Positions 17,346 to 26,639 of a DNA stretch of 64,000 bases are shown here, piece by piece. The stretch is from Paenibacillus woosongensis (GTDB lineage: Bacteria; Bacillota; Bacilli; Paenibacillales; Paenibacillaceae). The notes beneath the pieces were generated by a model that did not search any database, was not told where the DNA came from, and saw nothing but the letters and a program-made list of their open reading frames with translations. The translations under genes were made by a program, and so were the position numbers. How positions within the stretch are numbered: position 1 is the stretch's first letter; every line of letters begins with the position of its first letter. Location of the stretch: positions 1 to 64,000 of the forward strand of contig NZ_WNZW01000017.1 in NCBI RefSeq assembly GCF_009725165.1, read 5' to 3'.

Positions 17346-17696
17346 GTGCATAAGAAGCTGCGATTAAGGAACCGGGCTGATTTCAGCCGAGTGTATCGGT
17401 TCGGGAAGTCATTTGCGAACCGCCAGCTTGTCGTTTATTGGTCGAACAAACCGGAGGTAGAGCGATTTCGGCTTGGCGTCTCAGCCAGCAAGAAAATCGG
17501 AAACGCGGTCGTCCGCAATCGGATGCGCCGTTTGATCAAAGAAATCGTTAGACTGCATGAATCAAAGATCAGGGATCATGTGGACATTATTTTCATCGTG
17601 AGAAAAGGCGCTGTCGGAATGGAGTATCAGGAACTGGAGAAAAGCGTGCTTCATGCTCTGCGTAAAGCCTCGCTGCTCAAGCCTTTCAGACCTTAG
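17346..17696 (+). CDS. rnpA: Ribonuclease P protein component
   Basis: 116 aa, the basic protein subunit that works with the RNase P RNA to mature tRNA 5' ends. The N-terminus MHKKLRLRNRADFSRVYRFG and the RNR-type motif (GNAVVRNRMRRLIKEIVR) are diagnostic. The GTG at 17346 has AAGGAG at the right distance; the ATG-initiated frame from 17271 would extend 25 residues through that site. It is followed by yidC in the conserved order. Confidence 0.96.
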   Translation: MHKKLRLRNRADFSRVYRFGKSFANRQLVVYWSNKPEVERFRLGVSASKKIGNAVVRNRMRRLIKEIVRLHESKIRDHVDIIFIVRKGAVGMEYQELEKSVLHALRKASLLKPFRP

Positions 17697-17771
17697 GGAT
17701 GCTTGTTTATTTGTCCTTTTAAATATGTTATGATTTACGATGAATGGATAGGTTAAGAGAGGGGTTTTGAA

Positions 17772-18650
17772 GTGTCGCGTTTTAACAAGAACAGAAGCAA
17801 GTGGCTTCTCCTCATTTTAGCGATCGGCCTGGTTGTCGTGCTTGCCGGTTGCGGACAAGTTACGAATAATGCTACGACGACTGAAAATATGCGTACCAGC
17901 GGTTCCTGGTGGACGGCGAATGTCGTTTATTACTTCTCGCTTGCTTTGGATACGTTTGCGGATTGGTTTGGCGGGGAATACGGGCTAGCGATTCTCGTTC
18001 TTACTATTATTGTACGTACGCTGATTTTGCCGCTTACGCTCAAGCAGGTCAAGAGCTCGAAAGCGATGCAAGCCATTCAGCCTGAATTGACGAAGATTAA
18101 GGAAAAGTATAAAGATAATCCGGAAATGCAGCAGCAGGAGACGATGAAGCTGTTCCAGGAGCATGGCGTTAACCCGATGGCCGGCTGTTTCCCTTTATTG
18201 ATCCAAATGCCGGTATTTATCGCGCTGTATAATTCGATTTACAATAACTCGGCGATTTCGACACATTCATTCTTGTGGCTGCAGCTTGGGGAACCAGATA
18301 AATTATTTATTCTGCCTGTCATTGCAGCATTAACGACATACATCCAAACGAAAATGATGTCGAGCATGAACCCAGCAGGCATGCAAGGGCCGATGCAGTT
18401 CATGATGCTGGTCTACCCAGTGTTGATTTTCATCATGGCTTATAACTTCCCTGCAGCACTCCCTCTTTACTGGGTGTACAGTAACCTATATACGATTGCG
18501 CAAAACTATTTCATTTATCGCAAGAAAGACCCTGTCGTTGCTACAGCGGGTAATCAAGGCGGCGGCGGAACGAAGTCGAAAAAGGGCGGTTCCAATTTGA
18601 AAGCCGGTCATCCCGGCAAAGGAGCCAAGGAGGCCAAAAAGTCGAAATGA
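17772..18650 (+). CDS. yidC: Membrane protein insertase YidC (SpoIIIJ type)
   Basis: 292 aa. A lipoprotein signal (VLAGC) is followed by the five-helix YidC core, including the conserved MAGCFPLLIQMPVFIALYNSI region and ALPLYWVYSNLYTIAQNYF. It inserts membrane proteins with or without SecYEG and in spore formers has a sporulation role. The C-terminus is a Lys/Gly-rich tail that probably contacts ribosomes. Start GTG 17772 after AGAGGGG. The stop overlaps the khpB start by four bases, implying translational coupling. Confidence 0.96.
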   Translation: MSRFNKNRSKWLLLILAIGLVVVLAGCGQVTNNATTTENMRTSGSWWTANVVYYFSLALDTFADWFGGEYGLAILVLTIIVRTLILPLTLKQVKSSKAMQAIQPELTKIKEKYKDNPEMQQQETMKLFQEHGVNPMAGCFPLLIQMPVFIALYNSIYNNSAISTHSFLWLQLGEPDKLFILPVIAALTTYIQTKMMSSMNPAGMQGPMQFMMLVYPVLIFIMAYNFPAALPLYWVYSNLYTIAQNYFIYRKKDPVVATAGNQGGGGTKSKKGGSNLKAGHPGKGAKEAKKSK

Positions 18651-19360
18651 ATAAAATTGTGACGTCGGGAAAAACCGTTGAAGCAGCTGTAAAACAAGGA
18701 TTGGCCAAGCTCGGCACTACCGAGGATAAAGTCGCCGTGAATGTGTTGGAGCAGCCGTCAAAAGGATTCCTGGGGCTGATCGGTGTCAAGGAGGCCAAGG
18801 TAGAATTGACCTTGCTGGAGGAGACCGTTTCAGAACCGCTTCAAGGAAGCCGTTCAAGCCATACTGTTCCTGTAGCTGCTCTAGAGGATGAGGTTAGCAA
18901 CGAACGGGATCCTTATGAGGAGGCGGCGTCATTTGTTCGAGACGTCGGCGAGAATATGGGTCTTCAGGTAAATGTGGAAATTGAACATAAGAAGGATAAC
19001 ACCGTATTGAACATTTCCGGCAGTGACTTGGGATTACTGATCGGGCGGAGAGGACAAACCCTTGATGCCCTGCAATATTTGGCGAATATTATCGCTAACC
19101 GTTATTCCGATAGCTTCGTTCGTATCGTGCTTGATGCGGAGAATTTCCGGGAACGCCGGAGAAAGACGCTCGAAGATTTGGCCGTCAGGCTTGCTGGCCG
19201 GGTGGTTCGAACCCGAAAAGAGCTAGCGCTTGAACCGATGTCGCCGCAAGAGCGCAAAGTGATTCATTCCAAACTTCAGGACCATCCGGAGGTTAAGACT
19301 TACAGTAAAGGTGAGGAGCCTAACCGGCGTGTGGTGATCGCCCTGAAGCAGAGCAAATGA
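18647..19360 (+). CDS. khpB: RNA-binding protein KhpB (Jag/EloR)
   Basis: 237 aa with the three Jag domains in order: N-terminal Jag-N (GKTVEAAVKQGLAKLG ... KGFLGLIGVKEAKVEL), a KH domain (LGLLIGRRGQTLDALQYLANI) and a C-terminal R3H domain (ERRRKTLEDLAVRLAG ... EPNRRVVIA). A variable acidic linker lies at about residues 60-90. The family binds RNA with KhpA and influences cell elongation and division. It overlaps yidC by ATGA. Confidence 0.95.
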   Translation: MNKIVTSGKTVEAAVKQGLAKLGTTEDKVAVNVLEQPSKGFLGLIGVKEAKVELTLLEETVSEPLQGSRSSHTVPVAALEDEVSNERDPYEEAASFVRDVGENMGLQVNVEIEHKKDNTVLNISGSDLGLLIGRRGQTLDALQYLANIIANRYSDSFVRIVLDAENFRERRRKTLEDLAVRLAGRVVRTRKELALEPMSPQERKVIHSKLQDHPEVKTYSKGEEPNRRVVIALKQSK

Positions 19361-19365
19361 ATGGG

Positions 19366-19410
19366 GACGCAATGACGTTGTTTCGGCAAATGTCATTGCG
19401 TCTTGTTTTT
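19366..19410 (+). terminator. khpB terminator
   Basis: Arms GACGCAATGA and TCATTGCGTC (plus AC/GT pairs) with a loop of about 15 nt, followed by TTGTTTTT, six bases after the khpB stop. Confidence 0.85.
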
Positions 19411-20116
19411 GTCTCAACCCACCCAAACCCTCCCTTACCGTAAGGGAGGGCCCCCAGGGCTTGGCAGCCCTCGGGACTCCCGCAAACTGGAGTAACGTGG
19501 AAGGTACAGAGGCGCTCCTGCATCGCTGTTCCCTTCGGGAATGCGCTTAGGTTTGTTCGAGGCACGCTTTTCCCCCTTCGGGTACGTCTTACTTTTGGAG
19601 CACCTGGGCAACCTGAAAACACACTGCAGGCACTACTGCTGTTGGCACACCCGAGTAGAGGTGGTGGGAGGATTCGCTTTCGCCCTAACGGGCACGCTCT
19701 ACTTGAGGCGCAGCGGGCGGCGGGCGTGGGAGTGGGGTTGGTGGTGTATGTGGGCAGTGCGTGCAAGGAGACGCTGTTTCCTGCGGAAATGCGCTTAAGC
19801 TGGTGCAAGGCATTGTTGGGGAGCATTTATTGTTGTGGGCTGCAAGGAGACGCTGTCCCTTCGGGATGCGCTTGAGTTGGTACGGGAATTATAGTGTTTG
19901 AATGTGGTAGGTGAAAAAAGTAGCAGAGCTGGCCGTTTGAATTCGGAGAAGCGGTAGCGGTCGCCTTTGTCGGCGGACTATAACCTCTTACGAATTTATC
20001 AGATCATCATAATCAGGCGACAACAGCGATTGAAGGATCAAACGGAATGCGGCACGACTGAAATTTTTCACCACGGGTTTTAAATTTTATTCTATAAATC
20101 ATGAGGTGAATGAACC
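19411..20116. repeat. Non-coding block with palindromes and five degenerate hairpin repeats
   Basis: About 700 bp between khpB and mnmE without a convincing gene. A perfect palindrome lies at 19428-19450 (CCCTCCCTTA arms). Five related units with the plan CGCTG-(TCCC..TTCGGGA)-TGCGCTTA follow at about 19523-19549, 19563-19591, 19673-19707, 19769-19797 and 19848-19876; each can fold on itself. Two carry the same lead-in GCAAGGAGACGCTG. The segment is G+C-richer than the coding flanks. Both strands are open for long stretches by chance (minus 19320-19826), but no ribosome binding site or known product is visible. Confidence 0.6.
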
Positions 20117-21496
20117 ATGTTGAGCGATACAATTGCTGCCATATCGACGGCAGTAGGTGAAAGTGGGATTGCGGTAATCCGGGTCAGCGGGCCGGAGTCG
20201 ATTGCTGAAGTGGGAGCATTGTTTCGCTCCAGGAAGCCGCTGACTGAGGCAGAAAGCCATACCGTTCATTATGGATTCATTATCAATCCCAAAACACAGG
20301 AGAAGCTGGAAGAGGTGCTGGTTTCGGTGTTCCGTGCGCCTCGCTCGTTCACGACGGAGGATGTCGTGGAGATCAGCACGCATGGCGGGATTATTTCCGT
20401 GAAACGGGTGATGGATCTGCTTCTGCTGCAGCCGAATATCCGGCTGGCCGAGCCAGGGGAGTTCACGAAACGTGCATTCTTGAACGGGCGGATCGATTTG
20501 TCGCAGGCAGAAGCGGTCATCGACTTGATCCGCTCAAAGTCGGATCGGGCGTTCTCGCTTGCTCTCAAGCAGGTGGAGGGTAATCTGTCCCGGAAAATTA
20601 CGGCGCTGCGCCATACATTGGTGGAGACGCTGGCACATATCGAGGTGAATATTGATTATCCCGAACATGACGTAGAGTCGATGACGACGCAGTTCATCAA
20701 GTCGAAATGCGCGGAAGTGACGGAGGGGATCGACGAGCTGCTGAGGACGGCCAACCAGGGTAAAATTTTGCGGGAAGGTATTATGACAGCGATTGTCGGA
20801 CGGCCCAATGTCGGCAAATCATCATTGCTGAATGCATTGGCTAGAGAGAATAAAGCAATTGTCACCGATATTCCGGGGACTACCCGGGATGTGATTGAGG
20901 AGTACGTGACGATTAACAATATTCCGCTGAAGCTGCTGGATACGGCGGGCATCCGCGAAACGATCGATGTTGTCGAGCAAATTGGGGTGGAGCGTTCTCG
21001 GGCTGCGGTGCATGAAGCAGATTTGATTTTACTTGTACTAAACAATGCTGAGCTGCTGCATGAGGACGAGATCCATCTGATGGAGCAGCTTAGAGGGCGG
21101 CAGACGATCGTGTTAATCAACAAAATTGATTTGCCTTCGCAGTTGAACAGGGAAGTAGTCAACCGATATTTTCTGGAGGAAGCGATCGTAGAATTGTCAG
21201 TGAAGACGGAGGAAGGCCTCAATCACCTGGAGGATGCCATTTCGAAGCTATTCTTCGGCGGACAGCTGGAGTCGGGAGATTTGACCTACGTCAGCAATGT
21301 GCGTCATATTGCGTTGCTGAACAAGGCGAAGCAATCGCTTGCGGACGCTTACGAGGCAGCTGATACGGGTATTCCGATTGATATACTGCAAATTGATGTG
21401 CGGCTGGCTTGGGAGCAGTTGGGTGAGGTGATCGGCGATGCTGCACCGGATGCGCTGATCGATCAAATTTTCTCCCAATTTTGTCTCGGAAAATAA
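20117..21496 (+). CDS. mnmE: tRNA modification GTPase MnmE
   Basis: 459 aa. MnmE with MnmG installs the carboxymethylaminomethyl group on wobble uridine. An N-terminal folate-binding domain (DTIAAISTAVGESGIAVIR) precedes a helical domain with an embedded G domain: GRPNVGKSSL, DIPGTTRDV, DTAGIRET and INKIDL. The C-terminal catalytic motif FCLGK is present at the very end. ATG 20117 follows GAGGTGA. Directly upstream of mnmG. Confidence 0.98.
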   Translation: MLSDTIAAISTAVGESGIAVIRVSGPESIAEVGALFRSRKPLTEAESHTVHYGFIINPKTQEKLEEVLVSVFRAPRSFTTEDVVEISTHGGIISVKRVMDLLLLQPNIRLAEPGEFTKRAFLNGRIDLSQAEAVIDLIRSKSDRAFSLALKQVEGNLSRKITALRHTLVETLAHIEVNIDYPEHDVESMTTQFIKSKCAEVTEGIDELLRTANQGKILREGIMTAIVGRPNVGKSSLLNALARENKAIVTDIPGTTRDVIEEYVTINNIPLKLLDTAGIRETIDVVEQIGVERSRAAVHEADLILLVLNNAELLHEDEIHLMEQLRGRQTIVLINKIDLPSQLNREVVNRYFLEEAIVELSVKTEEGLNHLEDAISKLFFGGQLESGDLTYVSNVRHIALLNKAKQSLADAYEAADTGIPIDILQIDVRLAWEQLGEVIGDAAPDALIDQIFSQFCLGK

Positions 21497-21621
21497 GTTC
21501 ACTTACGTATGGACGGCGTTCATTCATGGTATGATGAAAAAGAACGTTTTAAATAGTTAAAATTTTAATGAATATGACGTTTCTCTACTATATAATCATG
21601 GATTTTAAAGGGGGTTTTAGG

Positions 21622-23508
21622 ATGGGATTTGAAGCAGCAGAATACGACGTCATCGTCGTCGGTGCTGGACATGCGGGCAGTGAATCTGCCTTGGCCGCAG
21701 CACGCATGGGCTGTAGAACATTACTGGTGACGATTAACCTGGATATGGTGGCATTTATGCCGTGCAACCCTTCCATTGGGGGGCCGGCCAAAGGCCATGT
21801 CGTTAGAGAAGTGGATGCCATCGGCGGGGAGATGGGCCGCAATATCGATAAGACATTCATCCAAATGCGGATGCTGAATACGGGAAAAGGTCCCGCTGTT
21901 CATGCGCTTCGCGCACAAGCGGACAAGGTGCTGTATCAGCATACGATGAAAGAGACGTTGGAGAAGCAGGACAACTTGACGCTGCGTCAAGGCATGGTTG
22001 AGGATTTAATTGTAGAGGATGGCAAGTGCGTTGGCGTCATTACCCAATCGGGGGCGAGATACCGCAGTAAGGCAGTCGTCTTGACGACGGGAACTTATTT
22101 GCGCGGCAAAATCATCATGGGCGAACTGGCCTATGAGAGCGGGCCGAACAATCAGCAGCCGGCCGTAACGTTGTCTCATAGCCTGAAGAAGCTTGGCTTC
22201 GAGCTGGTTCGCTTCAAGACGGGAACGCCGCCGCGGGTTCATCGCGATTCGATTGATTTTTCCCAGACGGAAATCCAGCCGGGGGATGACAATCCTAAGT
22301 TTTTCTCATATGAAACGAAAAGCTCGGATAATGAGCAATTGCCATGCTGGCTGACGTATACTTCGCCTGAGACGCATGAAATCATCAATGCCAATTTGCA
22401 TCGCGCGCCGATGTTTTCGGGGATTATTGAAGGAACGGGAGCCCGGTATTGTCCGTCCATCGAGGACAAAATTGTTCGATTTGCCGATAAGCCGCAGCAT
22501 CAGGTTTTCCTTGAGCCAGAAGGCAAGAATACGGCGGAATACTATGTTCAAGGTTTGTCGACGAGCATGCCGGAAGAGGTGCAGGAGCAAATCGTTCGCT
22601 CGGTTCCTGGGCTGCAGAATGCCAAAATTATGCGAAACGGCTATGCGATCGAATATGATGTTATCGTTCCGACGCAGCTATGGCCGACGATGGAGACGAA
22701 GCAGCTTCCCGGTTTGTTTACAGCAGGACAAATTAACGGAACGTCAGGTTATGAAGAGGCGGCAGCTCAAGGCGTCATGGCGGGCATCAACGCCGCTCGC
22801 AAGGTTCAAGGCAAGGAAGGCGTCGTGCTAGATCGCTCCCAAGGCTATATCGGGGTGCTGATCGACGATTTGGTGACTAAAGGCACCAATGAGCCATACC
22901 GCCTGCTTACCTCGCGTGCAGAATACCGTCTCCTGCTTCGCCACGATAATGCGGATTTGAGATTAACGCAAATCGGCTATGAAATCGGATTGATCTCACC
23001 GGAGCGGTATGCGGCATTCCTCGACAAGAAGGAAAAGGTAGAGCAAGAGGTAGAGCGTCTGCGGACGAGCAAGGTACGCCCTGCTGATATCAATCCTTTG
23101 TTGGAAGCAATCGGTTCGGCGCCAATTCAGGATGGCAGCAATTTACTGGCGATTTTGCGCCGTCCAGAAGTGACCTATGATCTGATCCATCAATTTTCCC
23201 CAGCCGGGGTGGACTTGGATGAGGAGATGAGGGAGCAGGTCGAGATTCAAGTGAAGTATGCCGGATACATCGAGAAACAGCTGCTTCATGTTGAAAAATT
23301 GAAGAAAATGGAAAAGAAAAAACTGCCTGAAAATATTAAATATGAGGATATTCAAGGTTTGGCCATCGAAGCTCGCCAAAAACTGGCCAAGATCCGACCG
23401 CTTTCCATCGGGCAAGCCTCACGAATTTCCGGAGTTTCGCCAGCTGACATTTCCATTTTGCTCGTCTATTTAGAACATTATAATCGGGTTACCGCTGCAG
23501 GAGGATAA
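21622..23508 (+). CDS. mnmG: tRNA uridine-5-carboxymethylaminomethyl(34) synthesis enzyme MnmG
   Basis: 628 aa FAD/NADH-dependent partner of MnmE. The FAD-binding start is YDVIVVGAGHAGSESALAAA; CNPSIGGPAKGH and the conserved ARYCPSIEDK cysteine are present, and GTSGYEEAAAQG lies in the C-terminal half. The open frame begins at 21568, but AAAGGGGG just before the ATG at 21622 decides the start. Conserved mnmE-mnmG-rsmG operon. Confidence 0.98.
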   Translation: MGFEAAEYDVIVVGAGHAGSESALAAARMGCRTLLVTINLDMVAFMPCNPSIGGPAKGHVVREVDAIGGEMGRNIDKTFIQMRMLNTGKGPAVHALRAQADKVLYQHTMKETLEKQDNLTLRQGMVEDLIVEDGKCVGVITQSGARYRSKAVVLTTGTYLRGKIIMGELAYESGPNNQQPAVTLSHSLKKLGFELVRFKTGTPPRVHRDSIDFSQTEIQPGDDNPKFFSYETKSSDNEQLPCWLTYTSPETHEIINANLHRAPMFSGIIEGTGARYCPSIEDKIVRFADKPQHQVFLEPEGKNTAEYYVQGLSTSMPEEVQEQIVRSVPGLQNAKIMRNGYAIEYDVIVPTQLWPTMETKQLPGLFTAGQINGTSGYEEAAAQGVMAGINAARKVQGKEGVVLDRSQGYIGVLIDDLVTKGTNEPYRLLTSRAEYRLLLRHDNADLRLTQIGYEIGLISPERYAAFLDKKEKVEQEVERLRTSKVRPADINPLLEAIGSAPIQDGSNLLAILRRPEVTYDLIHQFSPAGVDLDEEMREQVEIQVKYAGYIEKQLLHVEKLKKMEKKKLPENIKYEDIQGLAIEARQKLAKIRPLSIGQASRISGVSPADISILLVYLEHYNRVTAAGG

Positions 23509-23512
23509 GTGA

Positions 23513-24235
23513 TTGGATCAAGTACAATCTGAATTTCAATCCATGCTCCGCGATCATGGGATCGAGGTGAATGCGGAGCAGTTGACCCAGTTTGAAACGT
23601 ACTTTAAGGAATTGGTGTCTTGGAATGAAAAAATGAATCTGACGGGAATCACCGAACGTGAACAGGTATATGTGAAGCATTTTTATGATTCGATATCCTT
23701 GGCATTTCATATGAATATGAGGGATATTCAATCTTTGGCAGACATCGGTTCTGGAGCAGGCTTTCCAGGCATTCCTTTAAAGATATGCTTTCCTCAATTG
23801 AAGCTGACCATCGTAGACTCGCTGAATAAACGAATTCATTTCTTGCAAAACATCGTGGATCAGCTGTCGTTAGATGGTGTAGAGCTCATCCATGGCCGGG
23901 CTGAGGATATTGCACGAAAACCACAATATCGTGATCAATTCGATTTAGTTACAGCCCGTGCTGTTGCTAGGATGGCTGTACTAAATGAGTTCTGCCTTCC
24001 CTTTGTTAAGGTGGGCGGCGTATTTGCAGCAATGAAGGGAAGCGATCCCCGAGAAGAGGTAGAGGAAGCAGCGCGAAGCATGAAGGTGCTTAACGGGAAA
24101 TTGATTGGCAGCCACCACTTTACGTTGCCCATGGAAGACTCTGACCGCCATATTATTCTCGTCAAGAAAACTGCTGCTACACCAAAGGCTTACCCTCGGA
24201 AGGCAGGCACACCTTTAAAATCACCGATTGTTTAG
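23513..24235 (+). CDS. rsmG: 16S rRNA (guanine(527)-N7)-methyltransferase RsmG
   Basis: 240 aa SAM-dependent methyltransferase that modifies G527 of 16S rRNA. SAM motif I is LADIGSGAGFPGIPL, preceded by the family stretch KHFYDSISL. AGGAGG precedes the TTG start at 23513, four bases after the mnmG stop. The C-terminal tail (after VKKTA) is basic and variable. Confidence 0.96.
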   Translation: MDQVQSEFQSMLRDHGIEVNAEQLTQFETYFKELVSWNEKMNLTGITEREQVYVKHFYDSISLAFHMNMRDIQSLADIGSGAGFPGIPLKICFPQLKLTIVDSLNKRIHFLQNIVDQLSLDGVELIHGRAEDIARKPQYRDQFDLVTARAVARMAVLNEFCLPFVKVGGVFAAMKGSDPREEVEEAARSMKVLNGKLIGSHHFTLPMEDSDRHIILVKKTAATPKAYPRKAGTPLKSPIV

Positions 24236-24278
24236 TTTAATTGGTTTTTTATTACGTATTTTGATCCTTCCAGTGAAT

Positions 24279-24294
24279 TGTTCCACGTGAAACA
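24279..24294. other. parS: parS centromere site
   Basis: TGTTCCACGTGAAACA is an exact fit to the parS consensus TGTTNCACGTGAAACA bound by Spo0J/ParB. It lies between rsmG and noc, close to the origin as expected. Confidence 0.95.
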
Positions 24295-24819
24295 ATCTAT
24301 GCTGGGGGATCTCTTATTCATGTCAAGAAGAGCAAAAAAATGCTGAATAAGAGAATAGGATTATAGAGAAAAAAGTGGTAGAATAGATATATCGATCATC
24401 ATTTGCCCGATGTAGTTGAATTCTATGATCAAGCACCATTCTATCTGTTTATTGTAGATTGAATTTTTCTGAGAATGTTGCTCGAGAATTCATCTTGAAA
24501 TATAACCAGCTATGAGATAATTCACCTTGAAGGTATACATAGGTGATCGATTTTCTCGGTGGGACTATTTCAAGAAGAAAATTACCGTTACTTGCGGTTC
24601 TGTCTTCTTAGAGAGTACGTCGATAGACGTTTTTCTCCGTTTATTGTGCAGCTTTCCCGTTATTTTTGAAGATTATAGAATTAGCAGCTTAGCAGTTATA
24701 CTAATCCTCTATGATCGAAAGGAACACAACCGCAGTAGCGGTCTGTCTTCTTAAGCAAGGAAATGCAGCCCATAAGGCTTCGCCTTATGACACTATCAAA
24801 TTAGGTGGTAATTTACGGA
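24295..24819. other. Long non-coding region before noc
   Basis: No supported gene. It contains a hairpin after rsmG (arms CTCTTATTCA, 24311-24320 and 24344-24353), two near-identical direct repeats (GCGGTTCTGTCTTCTTA at 24594-24610 and GCGGTCTGTCTTCTTA at 24738-24753), and a hairpin CATAAGGC-TTC-GCCTTATG at 24771-24789 just before the noc ribosome binding site. The region is AT-rich. Confidence 0.5.
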
Positions 24820-25638
24820 ATGAAAGAACAATTTTCGAAATTGTTTGGTTTTACCGAACGAAGCAGCGGAGATGAAGTGAAACAAATTCCGGTTGGTGAA
24901 ATCGTAAGCAGTCCATACCAACCCCGGACTATTTTTGACGATGAGAAAATCGAAGAGCTGTGCCAAACGATCAAGACGCATGGGGTAATTCAACCTATCG
25001 TAGTTCGTTACCGAAATGATAAATATGAACTGATCGCAGGGGAGAGACGCTGGAGGGCAGTCATAAAGTTAGGCTATGAAACAATTCCGGCTATTTTGCG
25101 GGATTTCAATGACTCACAAGCTGCTTCGATTGCTTTGATCGAGAATTTACAGCGGGAAGGGCTCACATCAATCGAAGAAGCTCTGGCTTACCAGAATTTG
25201 ATTGATCTGCATCAGCTCACCCAAGAGAGTTTGGCTCAGCGGCTGGGGAAAAGTCAATCGACGATTGCCAACAAAATTAGGCTGCTTCAATTGCCTGAAC
25301 AAGTAAAAACTGCGCTAATGGAACGTAAAGTTACAGAGCGTCATGCACGGGCACTATTGTCTCTGGATACCGAGGAACTGCAATTGAAGGTATTGGATGA
25401 AATCATCAGCAAAGAGTTGAATGTGAAGCAGACCGAAGCCCGGGTAGCCTTTTACAAAGAGGTTGCCAAGAATAAGAAGTCGCCAAGACGAATTTCGTTC
25501 TCGAAGGATGTCCGGCTCGCTCTGAATACGATCCGCCAATCCATTGATATGGTGACCGGATCGGGAATGGAGATTAAGACTTCGGAGAAAGACCATGAAG
25601 ATCACTATGAAATCGTGATTCAAATTCCTAAAAGATAA
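24820..25638 (+). CDS. noc: Nucleoid occlusion protein Noc
   Basis: 272 aa ParB-family protein. The N-terminus MKEQFSKLFGF is the short amphipathic membrane-targeting helix typical of Noc, which separates it from Spo0J. The CTP-binding ParB motifs GERRWRAV and ENLQREGLTSIEEALAY and a helix-turn-helix (LAQRLGKSQSTIANKIRLL) follow. Noc binds chromosomal sites and blocks division over the nucleoid. The ATG at 24820 follows AGGTGG; an upstream in-frame GTG (24805) would mask the targeting helix. Confidence 0.95.
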   Translation: MKEQFSKLFGFTERSSGDEVKQIPVGEIVSSPYQPRTIFDDEKIEELCQTIKTHGVIQPIVVRYRNDKYELIAGERRWRAVIKLGYETIPAILRDFNDSQAASIALIENLQREGLTSIEEALAYQNLIDLHQLTQESLAQRLGKSQSTIANKIRLLQLPEQVKTALMERKVTERHARALLSLDTEELQLKVLDEIISKELNVKQTEARVAFYKEVAKNKKSPRRISFSKDVRLALNTIRQSIDMVTGSGMEIKTSEKDHEDHYEIVIQIPKR

Positions 25639-25650
25639 TGTATGTTGCTC

Positions 25651-25690
25651 GCTGACCATGACCGCGAGGTTAAGAGGTCAGCTTCTTTTT
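25651..25690 (+). terminator. noc terminator
   Basis: Stem GCTGACC (25651-25657) / GGTCAGC (25676-25682) followed by TTCTTTTT, so noc and soj are probably separate units. Confidence 0.7.
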
Positions 25691-25877
25691 CGGCAAAATG
25701 GCTTGAGTCTTCCAGGGTCATTTCCATCTAACCGAACTCGCAGCTAGCGGGAATGATCATTCATGCAGAGTGCATGGCATAGGATGACTTTGTTGTCTTT
25801 TTGTAGCTTCAGCTTAGTTGTAACTGCCTAGAAATACACTACAAGAAGATTTTTAACGGATACTGAGGTGAAATAGA

Positions 25878-26639
25878 TTGTCTAAAATCATTGCCATTGC
25901 TAACCAAAAGGGAGGGGTCGGTAAAACGACGACTTCCGTCAACCTCGGGGCAGGACTTGCTGCGATCGGTAAAAAAGTGCTGCTCATTGATATTGACCCA
26001 CAAGGAAATACGACAAGCGGTGTCGGGATCAATAAAGCTGATGTTGCCAATTGTATTTATGACGTGCTGATTAATGAAGTGAATCCAAAGGAAGCCATCG
26101 TTTCGACGGAGGTTGAAGGATTGGATATCATTCCTGCTACTATTCAACTAGCAGGGGCGGAAATCGAGCTTGTGCCTACGATCTCGCGGGAGGTCCGGCT
26201 TAAGAAGTCGATTCAACAAGTGAAGCATATGTATGATTATGTGCTTATTGATTGCCCGCCATCGCTTGGTATTCTGACCATCAATTCGCTTACGGCGGCT
26301 GACTCTGTGTTGATCCCGATTCAATGCGAATATTATGCCCTGGAGGGTTTGAGCCAACTTTTAAATACGGTTCGTCTCGTTCAGAAGCATTTAAATACGT
26401 CTCTGCAAATTGAGGGTGTGCTGCTTACGATGTTTGATGCCCGTACTAATTTGGGGATTCAGGTCATTGAAGAGGTCAAGAAATATTTTCAGCAAAAAGT
26501 TTACAAAACAGTTATTCCACGTAACGTTCGCTTAAGTGAAGCGCCATCGCACGGTCAATCCATTATAACCTACGATCCCCGGTCTAAGGGAGCGGAAGTA
26601 TATTTAGAGTTGGCAAAGGAAGTGGTCTCTTATGAGTAA
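25878..26639 (+). CDS. soj: Chromosome partitioning ATPase Soj (ParA)
   Basis: 253 aa deviant Walker ATPase: ANQKGGVGKTTTSVNL at the N-terminus, DIDPQGNTTSG, and DCPPSLGILT. In spore formers Soj works with Spo0J in origin segregation and also controls DnaA activity. TTG at 25878 follows GAGGTG. It overlaps spo0J by eight bases, giving a tight two-gene operon. Confidence 0.97.
   Translation: MSKIIAIANQKGGVGKTTTSVNLGAGLAAIGKKVLLIDIDPQGNTTSGVGINKADVANCIYDVLINEVNPKEAIVSTEVEGLDIIPATIQLAGAEIELVPTISREVRLKKSIQQVKHMYDYVLIDCPPSLGILTINSLTAADSVLIPIQCEYYALEGLSQLLNTVRLVQKHLNTSLQIEGVLLTMFDARTNLGIQVIEEVKKYFQQKVYKTVIPRNVRLSEAPSHGQSIITYDPRSKGAEVYLELAKEVVSYE

Noticed and set aside
19320..19826. 168-aa open frame on the minus strand
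   Set aside because: It runs through the end of khpB, its terminator and the hairpin repeats, has no ribosome binding site and reads as low-complexity Pro/Ser/Arg. The openness follows from the GC-rich repeats.
24527..24754. 75-aa frame in the noc leader
   Set aside because: TTG start with no ribosome binding site, crosses one direct repeat and reads as random hydrophobic sequence.
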